From the NCBI RefSeq assembly GCF_024360925.2, contig NZ_CP113517.1, positions 2,232,001-2,296,000 on the forward strand: 64,000 bases of DNA. Reading direction: 5' to 3'. The notes under the pieces were generated by a model, which saw only the letters and a program-made list of their open reading frames with translations, made no database searches and was not told the origin of the DNA. Shown in pieces: positions 47,777-57,477 of the stretch; the first letter of the stretch is position 1, and each line of letters begins with the position of its first letter. The translations under genes and the position numbers were made by a program. This DNA comes from Methylomonas rapida (lineage in GTDB: Bacteria; Pseudomonadota; Gammaproteobacteria; Methylococcales; Methylomonadaceae).

Positions 47777-50700
47777 TTAAGGGTCGCTACCTTCTCCCAC
47801 AGACTTACGCCAGAAATCAGGGTCGTTATAGCGTGCCGCCAAGGCATCGATGTCAACCTTGGCGTTTTCTTCCGTAAATTCGAACTTACCGATCAGATTC
47901 ACATTTTGCCATGCGACGGGCGACGTGCCTTTGATGATCTCGATAGCATCCTGGTCACCGGCAGCCAGTTTTTGCTCATACACCCGCGACAAGATCAGCG
48001 TGTTGTAGTGGATGATGGCGTTGGCAATCAGCCGGGAACACTCGTTCCAGATTTGCTGCTCCGCTTCGGTTTTTACCCGGAATTTGCCGGCATTGACATA
48101 GGAAATGGCTCGTCGCATACGGTGATACGCCTCGCCGCGATTAAGCGCCTTTTGAATGCGCTGCCTGAGTATCGGGTCATCGATGAAATCAAGGATATGA
48201 AGTGACCGATAAATATTGTCCAATTCCCATAGTGCCTTTTTGGTCTGGTTCTGCCGCTTATAACTGGCGAGCTTACGCACGATGGTTGCTTGAGTTACAT
48301 CTTTTTGAGCCAGCGAAGCCAGAATGCGCTGGATATTCGGCCACTCCTTGCATATTAAAGTATCAAAGGCCTTACGCGATGGCTTAAACAAGGCATCGCC
48401 ATAACGGCTTGGGTGCTGGAACCCAACTAGGCTATCGATTTTTTTATGCAGGTCACGATATCGTGGCGAAAATTGGTAGCCGAAGACGCGCAAGATAAAG
48501 AAATTCACTTGATTGGTGCCATGCGTGTCCGTCGAATGCCTTTCCGGCTTGATCTCCGTGGTATTGTTGTACAGGATGTCGAACACGAAATGTGATTCAT
48601 GTTCGTGCGCACCGATAATCTTGGCATTAATCGGGACATGATTCATGGCCAAGGTAATGGCGTTTACGCCTTTCTTTAGCGCGAAAAACTTGCTGGAGTG
48701 TCGGGCATTGATCGTGTCGATCTGCGTGACTATATGCTGGCCATCACTGCTAGAATGTTTCTGATGGTGGATGTCGTACGCTTGGAAAACAGGTAACGCA
48801 GCCGTAGCGTTGGAAACGGCGTCATTCGCTGCATGTAGCGTTTCCGCCCGCAGGAAATTGCGAGCCGTCGTCAGCAACGCAGAATGACTAAGACCTGATA
48901 CTTCCGCCATTTTCCATAAGCCCATATTGGTACCCATGGCAACAATACACGCCAGGATGAGTCTCGGATCGGCATCTTGTTTAACGTAGCGCTCCAAAAC
49001 GTGGGCAAATGCTTTCAAGAATCCTGTTCTTTCAGCGACGAACCAAAGCAGGTCAGCCACGCCGATACTTGGCAATCGACCATAGAACGGACTGTTGGTT
49101 GGTTCTTCCTCGGAGGGATAAACCAACGTCCAGCGAAGTTTTTCCCCGGTACCGGTAATTTTGATATGTTTATTGTCGCCGCTTTCAATACGCTGGTTCA
49201 CTGATTTGTACTTGGCTTCCAGTTCCCGCTTGAGCGCGGCTAACGTATCCTGGATTGGTGTCAACAGAATCGGTGCGCCGATTTCTTGCAATATCGCCTC
49301 TTTATCCTTATTCCAACGCGCGGCGTTGATCAGGTCGTCATCAAAGCTGCGAAATTCGTTGCTATCCCGAACAAATACGTCACAGGCTTCAAGCGCCTTC
49401 CGTAGCTCGCGGTACACCAGGAACTCATAACGATCAACCTCTAGGGTTTTCTTTTTATGTTCTTCCGACTTGGTATACAAATACCGCTGCAAATTCTTTG
49501 CAATGATTCCGGTCGGGAAGTTGGCCGGGTTCATCTGTCGTGGTGTCTTGCCCTGGCGCAGCAACTCCTGTAGAAAAAGGATAGATTCCAGCAGGGGCTC
49601 ATCCGACACCAGGCAAACGAAATCGAGGTTACAGAACAAATGCCGTAAATTGAGCTTGAATTTGTGCCGCAGCGTACCGTAATACGACCATTCAAAAGCG
49701 GTTTTATCGAATTCGATGTTGCGCATAAAATCGGATACGACTGGAAAGCTCTCGATGTTGAGCAGATCGAAAGCCTTTTGCTTTATGGTCGCAAACGGTG
49801 TTTCATCAGGAATTGAAGCGTCGATGAACAATTCCAGAACTTGGCCTGCCGCCTGGAGATTCGCGCCGGCCTCGTTGATGGCTTGCTGCATGGCCTCGTC
49901 GGCGGCAAGTTTGGCTTGTTTCTCGTATTGGCCAATGAGACAAATCAGGGCTTCGATCAAATTATCGTTGATTTGCCGAAAGCGATGAAAGGCGAAACAC
50001 AGCAAATACAGGCGTGTTGTGGGTTCCGCCATGCGCCGCAGCTTGTAGACGGAGTAGAACGGAACCAATGAGGCATAGTATTTTATACTCTCATTGGACA
50101 GGCCGGCAGTACCCAGAAAGCTTTGCCCGAATTCATACAGCGGCTGAAAAAATTTGCGGCGGTCAACCTCCTGGCGTAACTCGCGGTAACTGAAATCCTT
50201 AGGCTCGTGTTTGAGTAGGCTGATGCGATACATGCCTTCCTCGGACTCAAGCAAGGCTTCGAGCTGCTTGTCGACATCCGGCGTCACGGCTTTTTTCAGT
50301 AAGTCCGTAATCCGCCGACGTTCGCCTGTCACTACTCGGCTCACCATGTCCTGTAGATAAGTGTAGCCAGGAGCAATTAGGCGTTGGTTCGTAAGGTATT
50401 GTAAGGTTTCGCGTAGGATGTAAATCGGCTGTGTCGACAGCATGGCGACCCGCTGCGCTTTCTGTTCCAGTGCCGCCTTGGCCTCGCCGTCGCATAGGCG
50501 ATAGTCGAATAACTGGAGGATGATCTGTTGCTGTTCGAGCCGGGTCGGCTTGGAAAGGGTTTTGATCTTATCTAATGCCTGGTCGGGGAAATACCGCTGG
50601 AGAATATAGTGTAGGTCGTCGAGCACGGCCTCCCGCCCGTAAACAAAAAACTGTTGCTTGGCCTTGAAATACCCGATTTGAAGGATTAAGTGGACTGCCG

Positions 50701-50854
50701 ATGAGCGGGCATAAACGGCGTCGACAGCTTTCTGTTCAATCACGCTTAAATCGAAGAAGAGACTGCGGTCGTGATCGCTGAAACGAGGCAACCCGTATAG
50801 ATCATCGATTTCACTTTTCGTCAGGATAGACAGGCGGCGCGAATTGACGTTCAT
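47777..50854 (-). CDS. tnpA: Tn3-family transposase 3 (of the cob transposon)
   Basis: 1025 aa. N-terminal domain [20 protein letters not shown], with [20 protein letters not shown], and the C-terminal DDE core: [14 protein letters not shown] (Asp), [15 protein letters not shown] (Asp), [16 protein letters not shown] (Glu). Divergent from the other two Tn3 transposases in this window. The stop lies 11 bp inside the left repeat. Full length, no frameshift: the transposon is probably still active. Confidence 0.94.
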   Translation of the reverse strand: MNVNSRRLSILTKSEIDDLYGLPRFSDHDRSLFFDLSVIEQKAVDAVYARSSAVHLILQIGYFKAKQQFFVYGREAVLDDLHYILQRYFPDQALDKIKTLSKPTRLEQQQIILQLFDYRLCDGEAKAALEQKAQRVAMLSTQPIYILRETLQYLTNQRLIAPGYTYLQDMVSRVVTGERRRITDLLKKAVTPDVDKQLEALLESEEGMYRISLLKHEPKDFSYRELRQEVDRRKFFQPLYEFGQSFLGTAGLSNESIKYYASLVPFYSVYKLRRMAEPTTRLYLLCFAFHRFRQINDNLIEALICLIGQYEKQAKLAADEAMQQAINEAGANLQAAGQVLELFIDASIPDETPFATIKQKAFDLLNIESFPVVSDFMRNIEFDKTAFEWSYYGTLRHKFKLNLRHLFCNLDFVCLVSDEPLLESILFLQELLRQGKTPRQMNPANFPTGIIAKNLQRYLYTKSEEHKKKTLEVDRYEFLVYRELRKALEACDVFVRDSNEFRSFDDDLINAARWNKDKEAILQEIGAPILLTPIQDTLAALKRELEAKYKSVNQRIESGDNKHIKITGTGEKLRWTLVYPSEEEPTNSPFYGRLPSIGVADLLWFVAERTGFLKAFAHVLERYVKQDADPRLILACIVAMGTNMGLWKMAEVSGLSHSALLTTARNFLRAETLHAANDAVSNATAALPVFQAYDIHHQKHSSSDGQHIVTQIDTINARHSSKFFALKKGVNAITLAMNHVPINAKIIGAHEHESHFVFDILYNNTTEIKPERHSTDTHGTNQVNFFILRVFGYQFSPRYRDLHKKIDSLVGFQHPSRYGDALFKPSRKAFDTLICKEWPNIQRILASLAQKDVTQATIVRKLASYKRQNQTKKALWELDNIYRSLHILDFIDDPILRQRIQKALNRGEAYHRMRRAISYVNAGKFRVKTEAEQQIWNECSRLIANAIIHYNTLILSRVYEQKLAAGDQDAIEIIKGTSPVAWQNVNLIGKFEFTEENAKVDIDALAARYNDPDFWRKSVGEGSDP

Positions 50855-51006
50855 TCGGCGCCGCTTTTCGGCGAGTGCAGAAAGTACACTTTTTGCACCC
50901 TACGTTCACCGATCCTTTCCAATTTCAATTCCTTTAATTTTGAGTGCAGAAACCTTTGCCAAAATCATAATGCATTTAACTGTGCTATGTGTTAACTTTT
51001 TGCACT
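50855..51006. other. res region of the cob transposon
   Basis: Between divergent tnpA and tnpR. GAGTGCAGAAAGTACACTTT then TTGCACC (50873-50899) is an inverted pair GTGCAGAAA/TTTTTGCAC; half-sites recur at 50942-50952 (GAGTGCAGAAA) and 50996-51005 (CTTTTTGCAC). This is the subsite layout of a resolvase target and must also hold both promoters. Confidence 0.6.
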
Positions 51007-51612
51007 ATGCAAACCAATACTACCTCTACCACCACGCCACTTCATCGAATCGGCTATGCCCGAGTCAGCAGTATCGGCCAAAATCTGGATTCTCAAATTG
51101 ATGCGCTGCAAAAAGCGGGGTGCGGCAAAATATTTTCCGACAAGATGACCGGCTCGCACATGGATCGACCTGGCTGGGATCAGCTTTTAGAATATGCTCG
51201 CCCTGGCGATACCTTGGTTGTCAGCGAATTAAGCCGCATGACGCGCTCTTTGATGGATTTACTGACAACGGCAAAGGTGCTGGAACAGCGGCAAATTAAT
51301 TTAGTGTCATTGCGCGAAAATATCGATACCACCACGGCGACTGGCCGTTGTTTCTTGTCGATGATGGGCGCTATTCACCAAATGGAGCGGGAACTTCGCG
51401 CAGAGCGGGCGGCAGCGGGACGTTCATCCGCTAAAGCGCGGGGCAAAACGGGTGGAAGACCTAAAACTGACCCAGAAAAATTGGAGAATGCCAGAATCCT
51501 CTATGAAAACTCGGACAAAACTGCCGCCGAGGTTTGTGAGATTACCGGCGTAGGGAGACGAAAATTCTTCTCCTACGTGGCCGAGAAACGGAATGGCTCT
51601 GGTAAAACGTAA
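51007..51612 (+). CDS. tnpR: Serine resolvase of the cob transposon
   Basis: 201 aa from MQTNTTSTTTPLHRIGYARV. The catalytic Ser is in IGYARVSSIGQNLDSQ; LVVSELSRMTRSLMDLL, ENIDTTTATGRCFLSMMGAI and the C-terminal HTH (DKTAAEVCEITGVGRRKFFS) complete a standard small serine recombinase. Divergent from tnpA across res, and immediately upstream of the cobalamin cargo. Confidence 0.92.
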   Translation: MQTNTTSTTTPLHRIGYARVSSIGQNLDSQIDALQKAGCGKIFSDKMTGSHMDRPGWDQLLEYARPGDTLVVSELSRMTRSLMDLLTTAKVLEQRQINLVSLRENIDTTTATGRCFLSMMGAIHQMERELRAERAAAGRSSAKARGKTGGRPKTDPEKLENARILYENSDKTAAEVCEITGVGRRKFFSYVAEKRNGSGKT

Positions 51613-51719
51613 AATTGCATTTGAATTGGGGCTGACAAATGCACGAATTCTAGAGTGCCAATTGTTCTCTCGGGGGCTTCGGTGGATTGATCCAAATTAG
51701 CTCGGTCAAACTTAATCGA

Positions 51720-51884
51720 GTATAATTACTCTAGGTTTAGGTTCCCGCTTTGGCGGGTGAAACTGGAAGTCGGTTCAAGGCCGACGCTGCCCCCGCAACG
51801 GTAGGTGATTCGTCACGAGCCCGGAGACAGGCCTGAAACTTTAGCAACAGTCGCGGAGGGCGAGCTGTCAAATCGGTTTTTTTG
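51720..51884 (+). promoter_or_regulatory. Cobalamin riboswitch controlling the cob operon
   Basis: A TATAAT at 51721-51726 is followed by the aptamer: GGAAGTCGGTTCAAGGCCGACGC region (51765-51787), the B12-box CTGCCCCCGCAAC (51787-51799) and GAGCCCGGAGACAGGCCTG (51817-51835), all diagnostic of cobalamin riboswitches. The following hairpin ACAGTCGC/GCGAGCTGT (51847-51869) plus TCGGTTTTTTT can act as the expression platform. High adenosylcobalamin should shut the operon. Confidence 0.92.
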
Positions 51885-51934
51885 GTTTGCCGTTCCCGCT
51901 GTTTTTCCGTCCACCTCATTCGGAACAGCCAACC

Positions 51935-52111
51935 ATGAAAACGCTCACTGCCTCAACTGCCATCGTTTCCTCCAAACTCCTGCCCGGCCTGAGTGCCATT
52001 GTATTGGGCCTGAGCGTCGTTTTGGGTCTGGGTTTCTTGCAGGACGCCAATAACACACTGCACAACGCCGTCCACGACGGCCGTCATAGCGCAGCCTTTC
52101 CTTGCCATTGA
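51935..52111 (+). CDS. cbtB: CbtB, predicted cobalt transporter small subunit
   Basis: 58 aa: one membrane helix (LLPGLSAIVLGLSVVLGLGF) and a His-rich C-terminal tail NNTLHNAVHDGRHSAAFPCH, the metal-binding hallmark of CbtB. First gene after the riboswitch, 1 bp before cbtA, as usual for this pair. Brings cobalt to the pathway; transport has been predicted from context rather than shown for most members. Confidence 0.9.
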   Translation: MKTLTASTAIVSSKLLPGLSAIVLGLSVVLGLGFLQDANNTLHNAVHDGRHSAAFPCH

Positions 52112-52112
52112 C

Positions 52113-52763
52113 ATGGCGGATTTTCGCAAACTGGTCGCAGTCTCGCTGCTGGCCGGCGTATTGGGCGGCTTGTTGCTCAGCGTATTGCAACATTATCAAA
52201 CCCTGCCGTTGATTTTGGCCGCCGAACAGTTCGAAACGCCATCGGCCGAACAGGCGCATGACTGGCAGCCGAGCTATGGCTGGCAGCGTAACGGCTTTAC
52301 CTGGCTGTTCAACAGCCTGACCGGCTTCGGCTTTGCCTTGTTGATCAGTGCCGCCATGTACTGGCGCGATCAACGCGGCTATCTGTATGGGCTGGGCTGG
52401 GGTTTGGCCGGTTACTGGGTGTTTTTTGTCGCGCCGTCATTGGGACTGCCGCCAGAACTGCCCGGTACCGACAGCGCCGAGTTGCATAGCCGTCAGGCCT
52501 GGTGGCTGTTTACCGCAGCGGTGACGGCAGGAGGTTTGTTTGGCCTGTTTTTGAGCAGACAGCGCTGGCTGCAAATCGGTGGCGTCGGTTTGCTGGTATT
52601 ACCGCATATCATCGGAGCGCCCCATCCGGAAGTTGCCCACGCCTTGGCTCCCGAAGCATTACAACAGCAATTCGTCATTGGTACGGCCATCAACAACGCC
52701 GTTTTCTGGCTGGCGTTGGGTGCTTTATCGGGCATGGCGTTACGCAAAGTGACATTTTCATGA
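52113..52763 (+). CDS. cbtA: CbtA, predicted cobalt transporter
   Basis: 216-aa inner-membrane protein with about five spans: FRKLVAVSLLAGVLGGLLLS, FNSLTGFGFALLISAAMYWR, GLGWGLAGYWVFFVAPSLGL, LFTAAVTAGGLFGLFLSR and INNAVFWLALGALSGMAL. Conserved LPPELPGTDSAELHSRQAWW and PHIIGAPHPE loops match CbtA, with His residues for metal. Overlaps cbiA by 4 bp. Confidence 0.9.
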   Translation: MADFRKLVAVSLLAGVLGGLLLSVLQHYQTLPLILAAEQFETPSAEQAHDWQPSYGWQRNGFTWLFNSLTGFGFALLISAAMYWRDQRGYLYGLGWGLAGYWVFFVAPSLGLPPELPGTDSAELHSRQAWWLFTAAVTAGGLFGLFLSRQRWLQIGGVGLLVLPHIIGAPHPEVAHALAPEALQQQFVIGTAINNAVFWLALGALSGMALRKVTFS

Positions 52764-54061
52764 TGCAGACCATGGCAACGCACCATTGCCCGGCAATGTT
52801 GATTAGCGCCCCCGCCTCCGGCCAAGGCAAAACCACCATCACCGCAGCCCTGACCTACTACCATCGCCAACAAAACCGCAAGGTGCGAGTGTTCAAGACC
52901 GGGCCGGATTTTATCGATCCGCAAATCCTGAGCTTTGCTTGCGGACACCCCGTTTATCAGCTGGATTTATGGATGATGGGCGAAGCGCATTGCTGCGAGC
53001 TGCTGTATCAAGCGGCAGCCGATGCCGACGTCATTCTGATCGAAGGCGTGATGGGCTTGTTCGACGGTGACAGCAGCAGCGCCGATTTGGCGCAAACACT
53101 CGACGTGCCGGTGGCGGCGGTCATCGATGCCGGCGGCATGGCGCAAACCTTTGCCGCCGTGGCTTATGGTTTGGCCCACTACCGGGCTGATTTGCCGTTT
53201 GCCGGTGTCATTGCCAACAAAGTGGGCAGCCCTGGCCATGCCAAATTGCTGTTAGAGGCCTTGCCGGAAAACCTGCCTTTGCTGGCGGCAATGGCGAAAG
53301 ACGATGGCGTAGGCTTGCCGTCCCGGCACTTGGGCTTGTTGCAGGCCGACGAAATCGGCGACCTCGATCTGCGCCTGGCGCGCGCTGCCGATTTGCTCAA
53401 TAGCCTGGCGCTGTGCCGATTGCCGGAACCTGTTGCCTTCGCGCCGATCACGGCCTCACCGCCGCCACGTTTACTGGCCGGTAAACGTATCGCCGTGGCT
53501 CGCGATGCCGCGTTTTCCTTTATTTATCAGGCCAATCTGGATTGTTTGCTTGCGATGGGTGCCGAGCTGGCGTTTTTCTCGCCGCTGACCGATAGCGCAT
53601 TGCCGGAGGCCGACAGCATCTATTTGCCCGGCGGCTACCCGGAACTGCACCTGCAAACATTGGCGGACAATGTTGCCATGAAACAAGTCTTGCAGGCGCA
53701 TCATCAAGCCGGCAAGCCGATTTACGCCGAATGCGGCGGTTTTTTATATTTGCTGGAGCGATTGACCGACCATGATGGCCATTGCGCCAATATGGCCGGC
53801 CTGTTACCCGGCAGCGCGCAGATGCAGAAACGGCTGGTGAATCTGGGCATGCACAGCTTGCAGCTGGAACAAGGCGAAATTCGCGGTCACAGCTTTCATC
53901 ATTCGCAACTGACAACGACTATGCAGCCATTCACGATGTCCAACCCGCAACGCCAGCGTAGCCATAGCGAAAACTTTTTCCGGGTCGGTTCGTTGCAGGC
54001 ATCTTATCTGCACCTTTATTTTCCGTTCAATCCGCAGGTTGCGGCTGGGTTTTTTCTATGA
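52760..54061 (+). CDS. cbiA: Cobyrinate a,c-diamide synthase
   Basis: 433 aa. N-terminal P-loop ISAPASGQGKTTITAALTYY, then TGPDFIDPQILSFACGHPVY and VIEGVMGLFDGD-type segment LIEGVMGLFDGDSSSADLAQ; C-terminal class I glutamine amidotransferase with the Cys of YAECGGFLYLLERL and a later His. Uses glutamine and ATP to amidate side chains a and c of (cobalt) cobyrinate, the last corrin step coded here. The name cobB is used for the late-cobalt homologue; the early-cobalt context favours cbiA. Confidence 0.93.
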   Translation: MMQTMATHHCPAMLISAPASGQGKTTITAALTYYHRQQNRKVRVFKTGPDFIDPQILSFACGHPVYQLDLWMMGEAHCCELLYQAAADADVILIEGVMGLFDGDSSSADLAQTLDVPVAAVIDAGGMAQTFAAVAYGLAHYRADLPFAGVIANKVGSPGHAKLLLEALPENLPLLAAMAKDDGVGLPSRHLGLLQADEIGDLDLRLARAADLLNSLALCRLPEPVAFAPITASPPPRLLAGKRIAVARDAAFSFIYQANLDCLLAMGAELAFFSPLTDSALPEADSIYLPGGYPELHLQTLADNVAMKQVLQAHHQAGKPIYAECGGFLYLLERLTDHDGHCANMAGLLPGSAQMQKRLVNLGMHSLQLEQGEIRGHSFHHSQLTTTMQPFTMSNPQRQRSHSENFFRVGSLQASYLHLYFPFNPQVAAGFFL

Positions 54062-54867
54062 ACACGCAGCCTGATCCGGCGAAAGTCTGGTTCGTCGGCG
54101 CCGGCCCCGGCGACCCGGATTTGATCACCGTCAAAGGCCGAGACTTGATCGCCAAGGCAGATGCCATTTTATTCGCCGGCTCGTTGGTACAGGCCGCCGC
54201 GACCCAATGGGCGCCCAGCACTTGCGTGATCAAAGACTCCAAAGACATGACCCTGGAGCAGATTACCGACTGGCTGATCGAACAAGCCGGGCCGGGCAAA
54301 ACCGTGATTCGCCTGCAAACCGGCGATCCGGGTTTGTACGGCGCCTTGATCGAAATGGTGCAACGGCTGGATGCAGCCCAGATTGCCGTCGAAGTGGTGC
54401 CAGGCGTGTCCTCCGCATTTGCCGCGATGGCCTGCGCTGTGGAAAGCCTGACCTTGCCCGAAGTGACGCAAACCGTGATTCTGACCCGGGTCGAAGGCCG
54501 CACGCCGATGCCGGACGGCGAATCCTTGCAGGAACTGGCCAGCCATCACACCACGCTGTGCCTGTTTTTATCGATTACCTTGCTGCCCACCATCGAGCGC
54601 GAATTGAAAGCCGCTGGTTGGGCGGATGATGCCCCGGTATTGGTGGTGCACAAAGCCAGTTGGCCGGACGAGCAGCAAATCATTCGCGGCACACTGGCCG
54701 ATATCCGCGAACGCTGCCGGGCCGCCAAAATCAACAGCCAGGCCATGATTGTGGTCAGCCCCACTCTGGGCGCGCGGCAGTGGCCTACGTTAAAAAAATC
54801 CAAACTCTACGATGCCGGTTTTACCCATCGCTTCCGCCGTGCCGAGCGGCCAACTTCTCAGGAATAA
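54058..54867 (+). CDS. cbiF: Cobalt-precorrin-4 C11-methyltransferase
   Basis: 269 aa SAM-dependent tetrapyrrole methylase. KVWFVGAGPGDPDLITVKGR is the first SAM loop; LQTGDPGLYGALIEMVQRLD and EVVPGVSSAFAAMACAVESL are the other family motifs. Methylates C11 of cobalt-precorrin-4. Overlaps cbiA by 4 bp and cbiX follows after 2 bp. CobM is the late-cobalt name of the same family. Confidence 0.92.
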   Translation: MNTQPDPAKVWFVGAGPGDPDLITVKGRDLIAKADAILFAGSLVQAAATQWAPSTCVIKDSKDMTLEQITDWLIEQAGPGKTVIRLQTGDPGLYGALIEMVQRLDAAQIAVEVVPGVSSAFAAMACAVESLTLPEVTQTVILTRVEGRTPMPDGESLQELASHHTTLCLFLSITLLPTIERELKAAGWADDAPVLVVHKASWPDEQQIIRGTLADIRERCRAAKINSQAMIVVSPTLGARQWPTLKKSKLYDAGFTHRFRRAERPTSQE

Positions 54868-54869
54868 GC

Positions 54870-55691
54870 ATGACAACCACCGTCCTTCTGGTTGGCCACG
54901 GTTCACGTAATCAGGCCGGTAACGATGAAATTCAGCAATTTCAGCAACAATGGCAAGCCCAACACCCCGACTGGCGCATAGAGTTGTGCTATATCGAACT
55001 GGCCGATGTACTGTTGCCGGAGGGTTTGAGCCGCGCCGCGCAGGACTCCGAGCGGGTGATTGTGGTGCCATTGATCATCAGCGCCGCTGGCCATGTGAAG
55101 ATGGAGATTCCCGAGCATATCGAAGCAGCCCGCGCGAAATTCCCAGGCGTCGAATTCATCTACGCACCGCATCTGGGCAGCAACGAAACCTTGCTGGCCA
55201 TTCTGCAAAAACAACTGAAAGGCGCACTCAAATCCCTGGCCATGCCGGACCCAAAAACCACCGGCGTGATCATATTAGGCCGTGGTTCCTCCGACAAAGT
55301 CGCCAACGGCGAACTGGCCAAACTGGCGCGTTGGCTGTTCGAAGTCACCGAGCATGAATTGATCGACATCGCCTTTACCGGCATTACCCATCCCCGTCTG
55401 GAAACCGCCGTGCAACGCCAAGTGCGGCTGGGCATGACGCAGATTGCGATTTTGCCTTACTACCTGTTCACCGGTCTGCTGATCGAGCGCATCGGCCAAC
55501 AAGTCGAGCGCTTGCAATGGCAATACCCTCAGGTTGCCTTCGCTGCCGGCAGTTATTTCGGTTTCGATCCGGCGATTTTTAAATTGCTCGATCAACGGGT
55601 GAGCGAAGCCTGCGACCCGACCGCACCAAACATGCTGGAATGCGACGGTTGTCAGTATCGCGAACAGGCCGAACATCACCACCATCATTGA
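54870..55691 (+). CDS. cbiX: Sirohydrochlorin cobaltochelatase, long CbiX type
   Basis: 273 aa from MTTTVLLVGHGSRNQAGNDE (a longer frame overlaps cbiF and is not used). Two CbiX domains: His of VGHGSR and PLIISAAGHVKMEIPEHI in the first, ILGRGSSDKVANGELAKLAR in the second. The C-terminus has a Cys cluster (MLECDGCQYR) and ends in five histidines, matching the Fe-S/His-rich tails of long CbiX proteins. Inserts Co2+ into sirohydrochlorin and so marks the early-cobalt pathway. Confidence 0.93.
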   Translation: MTTTVLLVGHGSRNQAGNDEIQQFQQQWQAQHPDWRIELCYIELADVLLPEGLSRAAQDSERVIVVPLIISAAGHVKMEIPEHIEAARAKFPGVEFIYAPHLGSNETLLAILQKQLKGALKSLAMPDPKTTGVIILGRGSSDKVANGELAKLARWLFEVTEHELIDIAFTGITHPRLETAVQRQVRLGMTQIAILPYYLFTGLLIERIGQQVERLQWQYPQVAFAAGSYFGFDPAIFKLLDQRVSEACDPTAPNMLECDGCQYREQAEHHHHH

Positions 55692-55698
55692 TTACGCC

Positions 55699-56367
55699 AT
55701 GAGTCAAAATACACAGACTGAACAACTTACTCAAGCTGGACAGCAGATCGAGCATGACTCCTTTGCCATCGTCGACCGCGAAGTGGGCGAGCACTATTAT
55801 TCAGATGGCCAATGGCAAGTGGTACGACGCATGATCCACGCCACCGCCGATTTTGAATTCAACGGCCTGACCGAGTTTTCCGCGCATGCGGTTGAAGGCG
55901 GCATACAAGCCATTCTAAATGGTGCGCCGATTGTCGCCGACGTGGAAATGATTTGCGTCGGTCTGTCGCAGCCGCGTCTGGCCCACTTCGGTATTAGTAC
56001 CCGCCAGTTCATCGCCGATGACGATGTCATCGACGCGGCCAAACGAGTCAATAGCACTCGCGCGGTGCAAGCTATGCGCAAAGCGCACAACTTAGGTTTG
56101 CTCGATGGCGGCATCATCGCGGTCGGCAATGCACCGACCGCCTTGCTGGAAGTGTTGCGGATGATCCGCGAAGAAGGCATCAAACCGGCGCTCATCGTCG
56201 GCATGCCGGTCGGCTTTGTCTCGGCAGCGGAATCCAAGGATTTACTCGCCGAATTACACGATGTGCCCTGGATCATCACCCGTGGCCGCAAAGGTGGTTC
56301 GACACTGGTGGTCGCGGCGATTCATGCCTTGCTAAGTCTGGCGGAAAACCGGCAGAAAAACGGCTGA
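55699..56367 (+). CDS. cbiC: Cobalt-precorrin-8 methylmutase
   Basis: 222 aa. The catalytic His is in VVRRMIHATADFEFNGLTEF; NSTRAVQAMRKAHNLGLLDG, GGIIAVGNAPTALLEVLRMI and GMPVGFVSAAESKDLL are family blocks of CbiC/CobH. Moves the C11 methyl group to C12, giving cobyrinate. Starts 7 bp after cbiX. Confidence 0.94.
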   Translation: MSQNTQTEQLTQAGQQIEHDSFAIVDREVGEHYYSDGQWQVVRRMIHATADFEFNGLTEFSAHAVEGGIQAILNGAPIVADVEMICVGLSQPRLAHFGISTRQFIADDDVIDAAKRVNSTRAVQAMRKAHNLGLLDGGIIAVGNAPTALLEVLRMIREEGIKPALIVGMPVGFVSAAESKDLLAELHDVPWIITRGRKGGSTLVVAAIHALLSLAENRQKNG

Positions 56368-56371
56368 CCGC

Positions 56372-57475
56372 ATGGCGATGCCGGAACGCAAACCCAAGGG
56401 CACCCGCAAGGGTTACACCACCGGCGCCTGTTCGGCGGCGGCGGCGCGGGCGGCCGTACAAGGTTTGCTGGAAGGGTGTGTGCCGGAAACCATAGACTGT
56501 GAGCTGCCCAACGGCCAAGTGGTGGCGTTCAACGTCAAAGAAGGCTGGATAGACAACGATTGTGCGCATGCTGTGATCGAAAAAGACGCGGGCGACGATC
56601 CGGATTGCACTAACCACGCCTGGCTGACCGCGGATGTAGTTTGGATTGAACAACCCGATACCATTATCTTGCAAGGCGGCGCAGGCATCGGCCAGATCAC
56701 CCGTCCTGGTTTAGGACTTGCCATTGGCGGCCCGGCTATCAATCCGGTTCCGCGCAAAAATATCGAAGATAACATCCGCTTGATCGCCGGTGAAGCCCTA
56801 AAAACCAGAGGCTTACAGGTGACCATCTCCGTGCCGGGCGGCGAAGAGATGGCGAAAAAAACCCTGAATTACCGCTTGGGCATAATCGGCGGTATTTCGA
56901 TTTTGGGTACCACGGGCATCGTCCATCCGTATTCCACGGCGGCATTTCGGGCTAGCGTGGTGCAAGGCGTGGAAGTGGCGGCTAATCAAGGTCAAGCCAG
57001 CGTGGTACTGACCACCGGTGGCCGCACCGAGAAATTCGTGATGCGCGAGTTGCCCGAGCTGGATGAAAGCTGTTTCGTGCAAATGGGCGATTTCCTGACT
57101 CCGGCACTGGATGCCGCCGAGCGTTGCGGCATTCAAAACATCATCATCGGCGGCATGGTCGGCAAGCTGACCAAAATGGCGCAAGGCGAAACCATTACCC
57201 ATGCCGGTCGCGCACCGGTCGATGTGGAACTGGTGGCCGACATCGCCCGCAGCATTGGCGCGCCGAACGATGTATGCGACGCTATCGCCGGGCAGGAAAC
57301 CGCCCGTTACGCTTCGGAATGCATGGCGGAACTGGGGCTGGAACACGCCTTTCATGTCGAACTGGCTAGGCGGGTAATCGCCACGCTGGAAAACCGGTAT
57401 CCCGGCCGTTTTCACATCAGTGTGCTGGTGTGTGACTTTGACGGCAACAAACTGGCCGAAGCCGGAAGGAATTGA
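56372..57475 (+). CDS. cbiD: Cobalt-precorrin-5B C1-methyltransferase
   Basis: 367 aa, normal for CbiD. RKGYTTGACSAAAARAAVQG is the N-terminal signature; GAGIGQITRPGLGLAIGGPA, INPVPRKNI, LGTTGIVHPYSTAAFRASVV and GMVGKLTKMAQGETITHAGR follow. Methylates C1 on the early-cobalt route; CbiD has no counterpart in the CobG/CobN pathway, so it supports an oxygen-independent route. 4 bp after cbiC. Confidence 0.95.
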   Translation: MAMPERKPKGTRKGYTTGACSAAAARAAVQGLLEGCVPETIDCELPNGQVVAFNVKEGWIDNDCAHAVIEKDAGDDPDCTNHAWLTADVVWIEQPDTIILQGGAGIGQITRPGLGLAIGGPAINPVPRKNIEDNIRLIAGEALKTRGLQVTISVPGGEEMAKKTLNYRLGIIGGISILGTTGIVHPYSTAAFRASVVQGVEVAANQGQASVVLTTGGRTEKFVMRELPELDESCFVQMGDFLTPALDAAERCGIQNIIIGGMVGKLTKMAQGETITHAGRAPVDVELVADIARSIGAPNDVCDAIAGQETARYASECMAELGLEHAFHVELARRVIATLENRYPGRFHISVLVCDFDGNKLAEAGRN

Positions 57476-57477
57476 TC